From RGIG3102 sp964369975 (GTDB lineage Bacteria > Bacillota > Clostridia > Oscillospirales > Ruminococcaceae), in the NCBI GenBank assembly GCA_964369975.1, contig CAYJFZ010000002.1, forward strand, positions 186,001-250,000: a stretch of 64,000 bases of DNA, written 5' to 3'. Positions 18,017 to 27,777 of this stretch are shown in pieces; positions within the stretch are counted from its first letter, which is position 1, and each line of letters opens with the position of its first letter. Below the pieces are notes generated by a model that saw only the letters and a program-made list of their open reading frames with translations, was not told the DNA's origin and ran no database searches. Made by a program: the position numbers and the translations under genes.

Positions 18017-18562
18017 ATGACTAAAACTTATGAAGAAAGAATGAGTGGCGCAGTAAGACATTTAGAAGGCGAATATGCAGCAATTAGAGCAGGTAGGGCA
18101 AATCCTGGTGTTTTAGATAAAGTGACTGTAGAATATTATGGAACACCAACACCGATAAACCAAGTGGCTTCTGTATCAATTTCAGAAGCAAGAACTTTAC
18201 TTATCCAGCCTTGGGATAAATCATTAACAAGTTTAGTAGTTAAAGCTATCCAAACTTCTGATATAGGTATTAATCCTGTGGATGATGGAACAAGTATAAG
18301 ATTAAACTTTCCACCACCGACAGAAGAAAGAAGAAAAGCCTTATCAAAAGATATTTCAAAAATGGCAGAAGAAGCAAAAGTTTCAGTAAGAAATATAAGA
18401 AGAGATGCCATTGATAAATTCAAAGCACAGAAAAAACAAAGTGAAATTACAGAAGATGCCCTAAAAGATTTAGAAGAGCAAATTCAAAAAATTACTGACA
18501 AATTTGTAAAAGAAATTGATGCAGTAGCACAGGCGAAAACAAAAGAAGTAATGGAACTATAA
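18017..18562 (+). CDS. frr: ribosome recycling factor
   Basis: Releases ribosomes from mRNA after termination, together with EF-G. 181 residues, close to the usual 185. Typical blocks: LEGEYAAIRAGRANPGVLDK, VEYYGTPTPINQVASVS, IRLNFPPPTEERRKAL and VRNIRRDAIDKFK. It follows pyrH by 6 bases with TAAGGAG before the ATG. pyrH-frr is the conserved order in Firmicutes. A hairpin follows the gene, which may partly separate its expression from the downstream lipid genes. Confidence 0.98.
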   Translation: MTKTYEERMSGAVRHLEGEYAAIRAGRANPGVLDKVTVEYYGTPTPINQVASVSISEARTLLIQPWDKSLTSLVVKAIQTSDIGINPVDDGTSIRLNFPPPTEERRKALSKDISKMAEEAKVSVRNIRRDAIDKFKAQKKQSEITEDALKDLEEQIQKITDKFVKEIDAVAQAKTKEVMEL

Positions 18563-18587
18563 GAAGTGCCAAATAATTAAAAAAAAT

Positions 18588-18624
18588 TAAATTTAAGGGC
18601 ATTTAAGTGCCCTTAAATTTTTTA
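18588..18624 (+). terminator. terminator or attenuator between frr and uppS
   Basis: AAATTTAAGGGC and GCCCTTAAATTT flank an 8-base loop and are followed by TTTT. The uppS start is only about 22 bases further, so it may only partly stop transcription. Confidence 0.7.
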
Positions 18625-18645
18625 AAAAAGAAAAGGCGATAAATT

Positions 18646-19350
18646 ATGGATAATATGATGATACCCAAACACATAGGCATCATAATGGATGGCAATGGAA
18701 GATGGGCGAAAAAACGCTTATTACCAAGAAATATGGGGCATAAAAAGGGCGTTGAAGTTTTTCAAGATATAACAAGGTATTGTAATGAGTTAGGGATAAA
18801 ATCTGTAACTTTTTACACTTTTTCAACTGAAAACTGGAAAAGACCTGTTGAAGAAATTAACGGAATAATGAATTTATTAAAAGATAATTTAATAAATGCC
18901 TTCGATTATGAAAAAGAAAATAATAAAGTTTTATTTTTAGGCGATAAAACAGGCTTTAGTGAAGATTTAATAAAATTAATGCTTGAAATAGAAGAAAAAA
19001 CCAAAGATAGAACTGGGATGATTTTAAATATTGCTTTAAATTACGGCTCAAGGGCTGAAATAATAAAAGCGACAAAAGAAATATCACAAAAAGTAAAAGA
19101 AGGCACATTAGATATAGAAGATATTACAGAAGACTTATTCTCAAATCATCTTTATACAAAAGGTCAAGATGAAGTAGATTTTATATTAAGGCCGAGTGGC
19201 GAAAAGAGAATTTCTAATTTTTTATTATGGCAAATGGCGTACTCAGAGTTTATTTACATGGATGTATTATGGCCTGATTTTAAAAGAAGTGACTTAGATG
19301 AGGCTATAAAAGAATTTAATTTAAGAAACAGACGCTTCGGGGGCGTTTAG
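18646..19350 (+). CDS. uppS: isoprenyl transferase (undecaprenyl diphosphate synthase)
   Basis: Cis-prenyltransferase that makes the C55 lipid carrier for peptidoglycan and other wall polymers; 234 residues. HIGIIMDGNGRWAKKR carries the catalytic Asp and the diphosphate-binding residues. FYTFSTENWKRP, LNYGSRAEI and the C-terminal RPSGEKRISNFLLWQMAYSE are typical. Start ATG 18646 with AAAAGG about 9 bases upstream. Normally at this place between frr and cdsA in Firmicutes. Confidence 0.97.
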   Translation: MDNMMIPKHIGIIMDGNGRWAKKRLLPRNMGHKKGVEVFQDITRYCNELGIKSVTFYTFSTENWKRPVEEINGIMNLLKDNLINAFDYEKENNKVLFLGDKTGFSEDLIKLMLEIEEKTKDRTGMILNIALNYGSRAEIIKATKEISQKVKEGTLDIEDITEDLFSNHLYTKGQDEVDFILRPSGEKRISNFLLWQMAYSEFIYMDVLWPDFKRSDLDEAIKEFNLRNRRFGGV

Positions 19351-19361
19351 TAGAGGGGCTT

Positions 19362-20237
19362 ATGAAAGAAAGAACCATATCATCCTTTATAGGAATGGCA
19401 ATAGCTTTTGCAGTTTTATCGCAATTTTTTAATATAATTTTTGATATAGCAGCCCTGATTATTTTTTTAATAGCAGTATTTGAATTAGATAATGCTTTTA
19501 AAGAAGATAATTATAAAAATTTAAAATACTATTTATCTTTTACAGGTATTTTAGTTTTATCAATACCGTACACTAATTTGCAATCAAGCACTGTATTAAG
19601 TTTTGTATTTTTATTAATGGCTGTAGTTACTGTTTTAGGATTTAATAAAAGTAAGTTTAAAACTATTTCGGCAAATATGATGTTTGCCTTATTTGTGTTG
19701 TATGGAATTTATACAATAACAGCTTTGAAAACGAAATTACCGTATGGAGTATATGGTTTTGATGCGGGCTTTGTATTTGCTTTTATAGCTGCAATTTCAT
19801 GGGGTGGTGACACTTCGGCATATTTTGCAGGCTACTTTTTTGGTAAAAGAAAATTAGCACCTAACTTAAGCCCTAAAAAAACTATTGAAGGAGCGATTGG
19901 CGGAGTTATAGGCTCGATATTCTTCTCAAACTTATTTTTATTTGCTTATAGCTTATTAAAACCTATGGTTGAAAATTCAAATACTGTATATAACTCTTCA
20001 GTTAAAAGTATAGTAATATTTAGTATAATAGCAGGAATTGGATCTGTCGTTGGTATATATGGTGATTTATTTGCCTCAGCTATTAAAAGAGAAGTGAATA
20101 TAAAAGACTATGGTAAAATTATGCCAGGACATGGCGGAGTTTTAGACAGATTTGATAGCGTTTTATTAGTAACACCTTTTGTGAGTGCAATTATAGTTCC
20201 ATTAATAATTAAGGCTGGGGGAATATTCAATGTATAA
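19362..20237 (+). CDS. cdsA: phosphatidate cytidylyltransferase
   Basis: Integral membrane enzyme that makes CDP-diacylglycerol from phosphatidate and CTP, for phospholipid synthesis. 291 residues with about eight membrane segments. The family signature is present near the C-terminus: SAIKREVNIKDYGKIMPGHG followed by GVLDRFDS. SWGGDTSAYFAGYFFGKRK and SPKKTIEG lie just upstream of it, as expected. The reading frame overlaps the start of dxr by 8 bases, suggesting coupled translation. Confidence 0.97.
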   Translation: MKERTISSFIGMAIAFAVLSQFFNIIFDIAALIIFLIAVFELDNAFKEDNYKNLKYYLSFTGILVLSIPYTNLQSSTVLSFVFLLMAVVTVLGFNKSKFKTISANMMFALFVLYGIYTITALKTKLPYGVYGFDAGFVFAFIAAISWGGDTSAYFAGYFFGKRKLAPNLSPKKTIEGAIGGVIGSIFFSNLFLFAYSLLKPMVENSNTVYNSSVKSIVIFSIIAGIGSVVGIYGDLFASAIKREVNIKDYGKIMPGHGGVLDRFDSVLLVTPFVSAIIVPLIIKAGGIFNV

Positions 20238-21381
20238 AAATATAATTATTCTTGGCTCAACAGGCTCAATAGGAACACAGGCCTTAGAGGTTTGTAAAAA
20301 ACATAATATAAATGTAGTGGCTCTATCAGTAAATAAAAATACAGAGCTTTTAGAAACTCAAATTAAAGAATTTTCACCTGAATATGTTTGTATCACAGAT
20401 GAAAAAGCGGGCAATAATTTTAAAAGTAAAGCAGAAGAATTAAAAGTTAAATTATATATTGGCAAAGAGGGTTTAGTAAAAATTGCTTCTTTAGATGTTG
20501 ATGCCTTAGTTTTAAATGCAATAGTTGGTATAGCCGGCTTAAAATCTACTATTACAGCAATCGAAACAAAAAAAGATGTAGCCTTAGCAAATAAAGAAAG
20601 TTTAGTGACTGCTGGAAAACTCGTAATGCAAAAAGTTAAAGAAAATAATGTAAAACTCTTACCAGTAGACAGTGAACATTCAGCTATTTTTCAATGCTTA
20701 CAAGATGAGCATTCTAAAAAAAGTGTAAAAAAACTAATTTTAACAGCCTCAGGCGGACCTTTTTTCGGCTTTAGTAAAACTGAGCTTGAAAAAGTGACAA
20801 AACAACAGGCTTTAAAGCATCCTAACTGGACGATGGGGCATAAAATAACCATTGATTCTGCTACATTGATGAATAAAGGCTTAGAGTTAATAGAAGCTGT
20901 TTGGCTTTTTGATGTAGCGCCAGAAGATATTGAAATAGTAGTTCATAGGCAGAGTATAATCCACTCAGCAGTTGAGTATAGTGATAATAGTGTAATAGCG
21001 CAACTCGGAACTCCCAATATGCAAATCCCGATACAATATGCTATTACATATCCAAATAGGTATGAAAGTAATGCAAAAGCCTTAGACTTTTTTAGTATGG
21101 GGAATTTAACATTTGATAAGGCGGATAGCGAAACATTTTACTGTCTAAAAGCGGCAATAGAAGCTATTAAAAAAGGTGGGCTTTATCCTTGCTGTGTAAA
21201 CGGTGCAAACGAAAGAGCAGTTGAGTTATTTTTAGAGGATAAAATCAGTTTTTTACAAATAGGCGAGTTTGTTTTAAAAACAATTTCGCATTTTAATTTT
21301 AATGAAGAATATACTTTAGAAGAAGTGTATTTAGTAGATAAACAAGCAAGAGAGTTTGTAGACTCTTTAGTGAATGAATAA
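20230..21381 (+). CDS. dxr: 1-deoxy-D-xylulose 5-phosphate reductoisomerase
   Basis: Second step of the MEP isoprenoid pathway: NADPH-dependent conversion of DXP to MEP. 383 residues. NADPH-binding ILGSTGSIGTQALEV at the N-terminus, ANKESLVTAG, the metal-binding PVDSEHSAIFQ, TASGGPFFG, and HPNWTMGHKITIDSATLMNK. The start overlaps the cdsA end by 8 bases. With ispG downstream it shows that this organism makes isoprenoids by the MEP route. Confidence 0.98.
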   Translation: MYKNIIILGSTGSIGTQALEVCKKHNINVVALSVNKNTELLETQIKEFSPEYVCITDEKAGNNFKSKAEELKVKLYIGKEGLVKIASLDVDALVLNAIVGIAGLKSTITAIETKKDVALANKESLVTAGKLVMQKVKENNVKLLPVDSEHSAIFQCLQDEHSKKSVKKLILTASGGPFFGFSKTELEKVTKQQALKHPNWTMGHKITIDSATLMNKGLELIEAVWLFDVAPEDIEIVVHRQSIIHSAVEYSDNSVIAQLGTPNMQIPIQYAITYPNRYESNAKALDFFSMGNLTFDKADSETFYCLKAAIEAIKKGGLYPCCVNGANERAVELFLEDKISFLQIGEFVLKTISHFNFNEEYTLEEVYLVDKQAREFVDSLVNE

Positions 21382-21390
21382 GAGGTAATA

Positions 21391-22407
21391 ATGGGAATTT
21401 TAGCGGCTATTTTAGTCTTTGGTGTGGTAATTTTTATCCACGAATTAGGACATTTTGTAACTGCCAAAGCAAGTGGCATTCAAGTAAATGAATTCAGCAT
21501 AGGTATGGGACCAAAGCTTGTTTCTTTTACAAAAGGAGAAACAGTATATTCAATAAGACTTTTACCGATAGGTGGCTTTGTTTCTATGGAAGGTGAAGAC
21601 GAGGAGAGTTTTAATCCAAGATCTTTTAATAATGCACCTATTTTAAATAGGATAATTGTTTTATCAGCTGGTGCGTTTATGAATTTAGTATTAGGCTTAT
21701 TAATACTGATATTAATTGTAAATAGTCGTGATGTAATTACAAGTAAGACTGTAAGTAGTTTTTATGAAAATTCATCTACTCAAAACTCAGGGCTAATGGT
21801 AGATGATGAGATTATCGCCATTAATGGTAGAAAAACTTATGTAGTTGATGATATTTTTTATGAATTTGCAAGAACTCAAAACGGCGAAGCAGAATTCACT
21901 GTTTTAAGAGATGGTCAAGAGGTTGATTTAGATATAGTGTTTGAGACTTATACAACAGAGGACGGTTTTGAGCAAATGGTTGTAGACTTTACAGTTTACC
22001 CAATTGAAAAAACTATAATTTCAGTAGCTCAAGAAGCAGTAAATTGGACTATAAGTATAGCAAGGCTTATATTTTTAAGTTTTGTTGACTTAATAACTGG
22101 CAATGTAGAAGTAAATCAAATTTCAGGGCCAGTTGGGATAGTGTCAACGATTAGTGAAGCAGTATCCTATGGCTGGTATAATATTTTAATGATAATGGCA
22201 ATGATAACAATTAATTTAGGAGTATTCAATCTTATTCCATTCCCAGCTTTAGACGGCGGGCGATTAATGTTTTTATTTATAGAATTATTAAGAGGAAAGC
22301 CAGTACCGCAAAAATACGAAATTTTTGTAAATGCAGTAGGGTTTGTGGTGCTGATGAGCTTTATGGTATTTGTAACATTTAATGATGTATCAAGATTATT
22401 CGGATAA
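21391..22407 (+). CDS. rseP: RIP metalloprotease RseP (site-2 protease family)
   Basis: Intramembrane zinc metalloprotease that cleaves membrane-bound anti-sigma factors and similar substrates. 338 residues. The active-site HELGH lies in the first membrane segment (FIHELGHFVTAKASGIQ), a PDZ domain spans about residues 115-200, and the last zinc ligand is in NLIPFPALDGGR near residue 285. Usual position between dxr and ispG. A possible but unproven substrate in this window is the RsgI-type anti-sigma protein at 49226. Confidence 0.96.
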   Translation: MGILAAILVFGVVIFIHELGHFVTAKASGIQVNEFSIGMGPKLVSFTKGETVYSIRLLPIGGFVSMEGEDEESFNPRSFNNAPILNRIIVLSAGAFMNLVLGLLILILIVNSRDVITSKTVSSFYENSSTQNSGLMVDDEIIAINGRKTYVVDDIFYEFARTQNGEAEFTVLRDGQEVDLDIVFETYTTEDGFEQMVVDFTVYPIEKTIISVAQEAVNWTISIARLIFLSFVDLITGNVEVNQISGPVGIVSTISEAVSYGWYNILMIMAMITINLGVFNLIPFPALDGGRLMFLFIELLRGKPVPQKYEIFVNAVGFVVLMSFMVFVTFNDVSRLFG

Positions 22408-22418
22408 AAGGTAAAATT

Positions 22419-23480
22419 ATGAGAGTGTTAAAAAAACAAATTAAAATAGGAAACACAAAAATCGGTGGGGATAGCCCTATTTTAGTGCAAAGTATGCTTA
22501 ATGTTAAATCAAGTGATGTAAAAGGCAATGTTTTGCAAGCTATTAAATTAGAAGAAGAAGGCTGTCAAATAGTAAGGGTAAGTGTTCCTACTATAAAAGA
22601 TGTCGGCTTAATTTATGAATTAAAAAAGGCGATAAGCATACCTGTTGTAGCAGACATTCATTTTGATTACAAAATAGCTATTGAAGCTGTTAATGCTGGG
22701 GTTGATAAAGTAAGAATTAACCCGGGCAATATCGGAGCAGATGATAGAGTAAAAGCTGTAGTAAAAGCATGTAAAGAGAAAAACATCCCTATAAGAATAG
22801 GGGTGAATTCAGGTAGCTTAGAAAAAGAGATACTTGCAAAATACTCATCTCCTACTCCTGATGCCCTATGTGAAAGTGCTATGTATCACATTAACTTATT
22901 AGAGAAATTCGACTTTGAGGATATAGCAGTTTCAATTAAATCTTCAAATGTTGATACTATGATTAAAAGCTATCAAAATTTAAATACTCTTTGCAAATAT
23001 CCACTACATTTAGGAGTTACAGAAGCTGGCACTTATAGGATGGGGCTTATAAAATCAGCTTTAGGAATAGGCTCTTTATTAAGAGAGGGTATAGGCGATA
23101 CGATAAGAGTTAGCTTAACTGATGAGCCATATAAAGAAATTCAAGCAGGCTTTGATATAATCAGGGCAGCCGGCATAAAAGTAAAGGGGCCTGAAATTAT
23201 TTCCTGCCCTACTTGTGGTAGAACAAACCAAGATATAGTAAAAATAGCAAACAGAGTAGAAGAAGCCTTAAAAGGGATAACAAAGGATATAAAAATAGCA
23301 GTTATGGGCTGTGCAGTAAACGGGCCAGGAGAAGCAAAAGAAGCTGATATTGGTATAGCTTGCGGTGTTAATAATGCTGTGTTATTCAAAAAAGGTGAAA
23401 AAATTAAAGTATTAAACGGAGATTACATTCAAGAATTTATCGATGATATATACTTAGCATTAGAGGAAAATAATGAATAA
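22419..23480 (+). CDS. ispG: 4-hydroxy-3-methylbut-2-en-1-yl diphosphate synthase
   Basis: Iron-sulfur enzyme of the MEP pathway (MEcPP to HMBPP). 353 residues, the short bacterial form. TIM-barrel motifs QSMLNVKSSDV, VPVVADIHFDYK and KVRINPGNIG, and the [4Fe-4S] ligands ISCPTCGRTNQD and VMGCAVNGPGEAKEAD. Follows rseP by 11 bases; its last 8 bases overlap polC. Start ATG 22419 behind AAAAGGTAAAATT. Confidence 0.98.
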   Translation: MRVLKKQIKIGNTKIGGDSPILVQSMLNVKSSDVKGNVLQAIKLEEEGCQIVRVSVPTIKDVGLIYELKKAISIPVVADIHFDYKIAIEAVNAGVDKVRINPGNIGADDRVKAVVKACKEKNIPIRIGVNSGSLEKEILAKYSSPTPDALCESAMYHINLLEKFDFEDIAVSIKSSNVDTMIKSYQNLNTLCKYPLHLGVTEAGTYRMGLIKSALGIGSLLREGIGDTIRVSLTDEPYKEIQAGFDIIRAAGIKVKGPEIISCPTCGRTNQDIVKIANRVEEALKGITKDIKIAVMGCAVNGPGEAKEADIGIACGVNNAVLFKKGEKIKVLNGDYIQEFIDDIYLALEENNE

Positions 23481-26400
23481 CTTAGTCCTAACACTTTACA
23501 AAGAATATAATAATTCTCATAAGTTCGTACACGAATTTTTAGATGCTTTAGTTGTGAGCGTTGATGTACATAAAAAGACAAGAAAAGTTGATATGCTTAT
23601 CCAATCATCAAAGCTGATTAGTTTTGATGCGCTTATAAATTTTGCAGATTTTTTAAGCAAAAAATATGATAAGTTTTCAATTAATATTATTAATAATTTT
23701 GATTATAAAACATTTACCAAAGATGATTTTTTGTCTTTGGTAAAACTTTATTCTCAAACTTTTATGAACATTCCGCCTATATTTTTTAAAGATATTCAAG
23801 TAGATATTTATGATAATTCAATAGATTTACATGTAAGTAATGGCTATGGATACCTAACAGAGAATAAAATCAATAAAGCCTTAAGTGAATTTCTTTTAAC
23901 ACTAACTAATCAAGAAATAAAAATAAATATATATAAATTAAATAACCCATTAAAAGAACAACAAAATATAGCCTTAAATAAAGAAAAGCTAAAAACAAAA
24001 AAAGTAGTAATTGAAAATAATGCTGTAAAAGATATTGAAATTTCTTCCTTAGATATTAAAAAACAAAGCACAAGACAGATTATAGGAAAATCTTTTGAAG
24101 CAAAAGGCCTTATTAGTATAGATGAAGCCTTACAAAAAGGTGGTAGAGTCCTAATTCAAGGTAAGGTGTTTTCTATATCTCAGCATGGTAACTTTGTAAA
24201 AATATTAGTTATTTCTTTAAGTGATAAAACAAATTCAATAAACTTAAAAGTTGTATTAGATAAAAATAATATAGGCATGCTTCCTTATTATGAAAAAATA
24301 AAAGAGGGCATGCATATAGCTATAAAAGGTGATATCCAATACGATAGATTTGATAATGATAATGTTATTTATGCTAAAGATATAATGTCATTTGAATTAA
24401 ATAAAAAAATAGATACTGCAGAAAATAAAAGAGTTGAATTACATTTACATACAAAACTATCATCTATGGATGCCTTAATTGCCCCTGATGAAGCTGTAAG
24501 ATATGCTTATGAAATGGGACATAAGGCAGTAGCTATCACAGATCACGGCGTAGTGCAAGGTTTTCCACAAAGTATGATAGAAGCCGATAAGATACGAAAA
24601 ATCGATCCTGATTTTAAATTAATTTATGGCTGTGAAGGGTATTTAGCTGATAACTTAGTTAAAATATTTAAAGGTAATAAAACAGGCTTAATTAAAGATG
24701 AAGAATATGTTGTTTTCGATATTGAAACAACGGGATTTAATCCTAAAGTAGAGAAAATAACAGAGATAGGTGCAGTAATATATAAAAATGGCGAAATTCT
24801 AAAGGAATACCACACCTATGCAAACCCAGAAAAACCTATACCTTTACAAATAACTAATCTAACAGGCATAACAGATGAAATGGTAAAGGATGCCAAAAGC
24901 CAAAAACAAGCCTTAATAGAGTTTAAAGAGTTTATAGGCGATAGAATAATCGTTGCCCATAATGCCTTTAATTTTGATGTGAATTTTATAAAAGTTGTAG
25001 GGCAAGAAGTAGGGCAAACTTTTAATTATAATGCAATAGATACCCTGCCTTTAGCAAGGGCTGTTTTGCCAAATATTAAAAACCACAAATTAGATACCTT
25101 AGCCTCACATTTTGCCTTAGAAGATTTTAATCATCATAGGGCAGTAGATGATGCTAAAATTTTAGTGAAAATATTTGAAAATCTAATAAAAGAATTAGAA
25201 AATCAAAACATTAATTCCTTGCAAGAGATAAATGCAAACTTGAGCAGTTTTGCAAAACTGCCAAGAAGAAATAACCATATAATATTATTAGCAAAAACTC
25301 AAGAAGGACTAAAAAACTTATACAAATTAATATCTACTTCTCATTTAGATCATTTTTTAAAAGTGCCAAGGATGCCAAAAAGTGAAATTATAAAACATAG
25401 AGAAGGCCTGCTTTTAGGTTCTGCTTGTGAAGCAGGGGAGCTTTACAGAGCGATTGTCGATGGAAAAAGTAAGGATGATTTATTAGAAATAGCTTCTTTT
25501 TATGATTTTTTAGAAATCCAGCCTGTGCTTAATAATGAGTATATGGTAAGAGATAATACAGTAAATTCAATAGAAGATATTAAAGAGTTCAATAAAATTA
25601 TCGTCCGGCTTGGAGAGGAGTTATCACTGCCTGTCCTTGCTACTTGTGATGTTCATTTCTTAGATGAGGATGATGAATTTTATAGAAGAATTTTAATGGC
25701 TGGCTTTAAAGATGCAGACAATCAGCCACCATTATATTATAGAACAACTCAAGAAATGCTTGATGAATTCAGCTATTTAGGCGAAGAAAAAGCGTATGAA
25801 GTGGTAGTAACAAACACTAATTTAATAGCTGATATGATTGATAATTCAATAAGGGCAATACCAAAAGGCACTTTCCCGCCGATGATTGAAGGAGCTGAAG
25901 AAGAATTAAGACAAGCAACTTATGATAAATTAGATAGTATTTATGGCAAGAATTTGCCTGATTATATTTTAGAAAGAATAGAAAATGAGTTAAACAGTGT
26001 TATTACTCATAACTATGCTGTTTTATATGTTATTGCAAAAAAATTAGTGCAAAACAGTGAAGAAAATGGATATTTAGTTGGCTCAAGGGGCTCAGTAGGC
26101 TCATCTGCACTTGCTTTTTTTGCAGGTATATCAGAAGTAAATCCACTTCCTGCTCACTATGTGTGCAAATGCTGTAAATACTGCGATTTTGATGTGGATG
26201 AAAAAGTTACTTCTGGCTTTGATTTACCTGATAAAAAATGCCCTGAATGTGGCGGGAATTTATATGGTGATGGAAACGATATTCCTTTTGAAACTTTCTT
26301 AGGCTTTAACGGCGATAAAGAACCAGATATTGACTTGAATTTTTCAGGCGAATATCAAGCGAATGCTCATAAGTATACTGAAGAATTATTTGGTAGTGAG

Positions 26401-27762
26401 TATGTTTTTAAAGCGGGGACTGTTTCAGCCTTGCAAGAAAAAACAGCAGCTGGATATTTAAGAAAATATCTTGAAGAAAGAAATTTAATTTTAAGTAAAG
26501 CCGAAGAAAAAAGGCTTATTTTAGGCTGTACAGGAGTTAAAAAGACAACAGGTCAACATCCCGGTGGTATGGTAATAGTGCCAAAAGGCAAGGTCGTTTA
26601 TGATTTTTGTCCTATTCAGCATCCGGCAGACTCTAAAGAAAAAGGTGTTGTAACTACTCATTTTGAATTTAAATATTTGCACGATACCTTATTAAAACTT
26701 GATATTTTAGGCCATGATGCGCCGACAATGTATAAGTATTTTGAAGACTTAACAGGGATTAAAATGGCAGATGTTCCTATGAATGATCCTGATATTTATA
26801 AAATGCTTATAAGTACAGAGCCTATAGGAGTTACAAAAGATGATATATTAAATGATAACTCAACTTTTGGTATACCAGAACTTGGAACAGAATTTGTAAG
26901 GCAGATGTTAATGGAAGCAAAACCTAAAAACTTTGCTGACTTAATTCAAATATCAGGCTTAAGTCACGGTACAGATGTATGGAATGGTAATGCACAAGAT
27001 TTAATTAAAAATAAAATTTGCACTATTTCAGATGTTATCGGCACTCGTGATAGCATAATGACAACTTTGATAAAAAAAGGTGTTGATAAGGCTTTAGCTT
27101 TTAAAATTATGGAAATAACAAGAAAAGGAAAGGCTGAAAAAGAATTTACAAAAGAAATTATAGATACTCTAAAAGAAAACAATATTGAAGACTGGTATAT
27201 AGAAAGCTGTAAAAAAATCAAATATATGTTCCCTAAAGCTCACGCAGTAGCTTACTTAATTTCAGCTATTAGATATATGTGGTTTAAAAAATATTATCCA
27301 ATAGAATTTTATGCAGCATATTTTACTGTTAGGGGTAAAGATATTGATTACAATTCAGCAGTAATGGGAAAAGACACAGCTCTTAAAAATTTAAAAACTC
27401 TATCTAAAATAGCAAAGGGTGATGCCTCTGCAAAAGACGGTGAGATGAAAATTGCCTTACAATTAGTTTGTGAAATGTTATCAAGAGGTTATGAATTTTT
27501 ACCTATTGAGCTTGGAAAAAGTAAGGCGAAAACCTATGTAATTGAAGATGGAAAAATTCGTCTTCCATATTTAGCTTTAAAAGGAGTAGGAGAGACTGCT
27601 GCTGAACAGCTTGAGTTAACTTCTCAAAATGGTAGAAAATTCATTTCAGTTGAAGATTTTCACAAAGCAAGTGGCGTCTCAAGTACTGTTATTGAAGAAC
27701 TTATAAACTGTGGTGCCTTAAACGGCCTACCTAAAACAAATCAAATTTCACTATTTTCTTAA
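23473..27762 (+). CDS. polC: DNA polymerase III PolC-type alpha subunit
   Basis: Main replicative polymerase of low-GC gram-positive bacteria, 1429 residues (family about 1430-1450). Domain order seen: N-terminal domain (1-200), OB fold (about 215-310), PHP domain beginning VELHLHTKLSSMDALI at about 323, a DEDD proofreading exonuclease inserted at about 405-575 (VFDIETTGFNP, IIVAHNAFNFDVNF, HHRAVDDAKI), the remaining PHP part (LLGSACEAGEL, ATCDVHFLDEDDEF), the catalytic region (SRGSVGSSALAFFAGI, and PDIDLNF with catalytic Asp), a zinc site (CKCCKYC and CPECG), and C-terminal helix-hairpin-helix. No truncation or frameshift. Start overlaps ispG by 8 bases. Confidence 0.98.
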   Translation: MNNLVLTLYKEYNNSHKFVHEFLDALVVSVDVHKKTRKVDMLIQSSKLISFDALINFADFLSKKYDKFSINIINNFDYKTFTKDDFLSLVKLYSQTFMNIPPIFFKDIQVDIYDNSIDLHVSNGYGYLTENKINKALSEFLLTLTNQEIKINIYKLNNPLKEQQNIALNKEKLKTKKVVIENNAVKDIEISSLDIKKQSTRQIIGKSFEAKGLISIDEALQKGGRVLIQGKVFSISQHGNFVKILVISLSDKTNSINLKVVLDKNNIGMLPYYEKIKEGMHIAIKGDIQYDRFDNDNVIYAKDIMSFELNKKIDTAENKRVELHLHTKLSSMDALIAPDEAVRYAYEMGHKAVAITDHGVVQGFPQSMIEADKIRKIDPDFKLIYGCEGYLADNLVKIFKGNKTGLIKDEEYVVFDIETTGFNPKVEKITEIGAVIYKNGEILKEYHTYANPEKPIPLQITNLTGITDEMVKDAKSQKQALIEFKEFIGDRIIVAHNAFNFDVNFIKVVGQEVGQTFNYNAIDTLPLARAVLPNIKNHKLDTLASHFALEDFNHHRAVDDAKILVKIFENLIKELENQNINSLQEINANLSSFAKLPRRNNHIILLAKTQEGLKNLYKLISTSHLDHFLKVPRMPKSEIIKHREGLLLGSACEAGELYRAIVDGKSKDDLLEIASFYDFLEIQPVLNNEYMVRDNTVNSIEDIKEFNKIIVRLGEELSLPVLATCDVHFLDEDDEFYRRILMAGFKDADNQPPLYYRTTQEMLDEFSYLGEEKAYEVVVTNTNLIADMIDNSIRAIPKGTFPPMIEGAEEELRQATYDKLDSIYGKNLPDYILERIENELNSVITHNYAVLYVIAKKLVQNSEENGYLVGSRGSVGSSALAFFAGISEVNPLPAHYVCKCCKYCDFDVDEKVTSGFDLPDKKCPECGGNLYGDGNDIPFETFLGFNGDKEPDIDLNFSGEYQANAHKYTEELFGSEYVFKAGTVSALQEKTAAGYLRKYLEERNLILSKAEEKRLILGCTGVKKTTGQHPGGMVIVPKGKVVYDFCPIQHPADSKEKGVVTTHFEFKYLHDTLLKLDILGHDAPTMYKYFEDLTGIKMADVPMNDPDIYKMLISTEPIGVTKDDILNDNSTFGIPELGTEFVRQMLMEAKPKNFADLIQISGLSHGTDVWNGNAQDLIKNKICTISDVIGTRDSIMTTLIKKGVDKALAFKIMEITRKGKAEKEFTKEIIDTLKENNIEDWYIESCKKIKYMFPKAHAVAYLISAIRYMWFKKYYPIEFYAAYFTVRGKDIDYNSAVMGKDTALKNLKTLSKIAKGDASAKDGEMKIALQLVCEMLSRGYEFLPIELGKSKAKTYVIEDGKIRLPYLALKGVGETAAEQLELTSQNGRKFISVEDFHKASGVSSTVIEELINCGALNGLPKTNQISLFS

Positions 27763-27777
27763 AATTAGGAGGCTAAC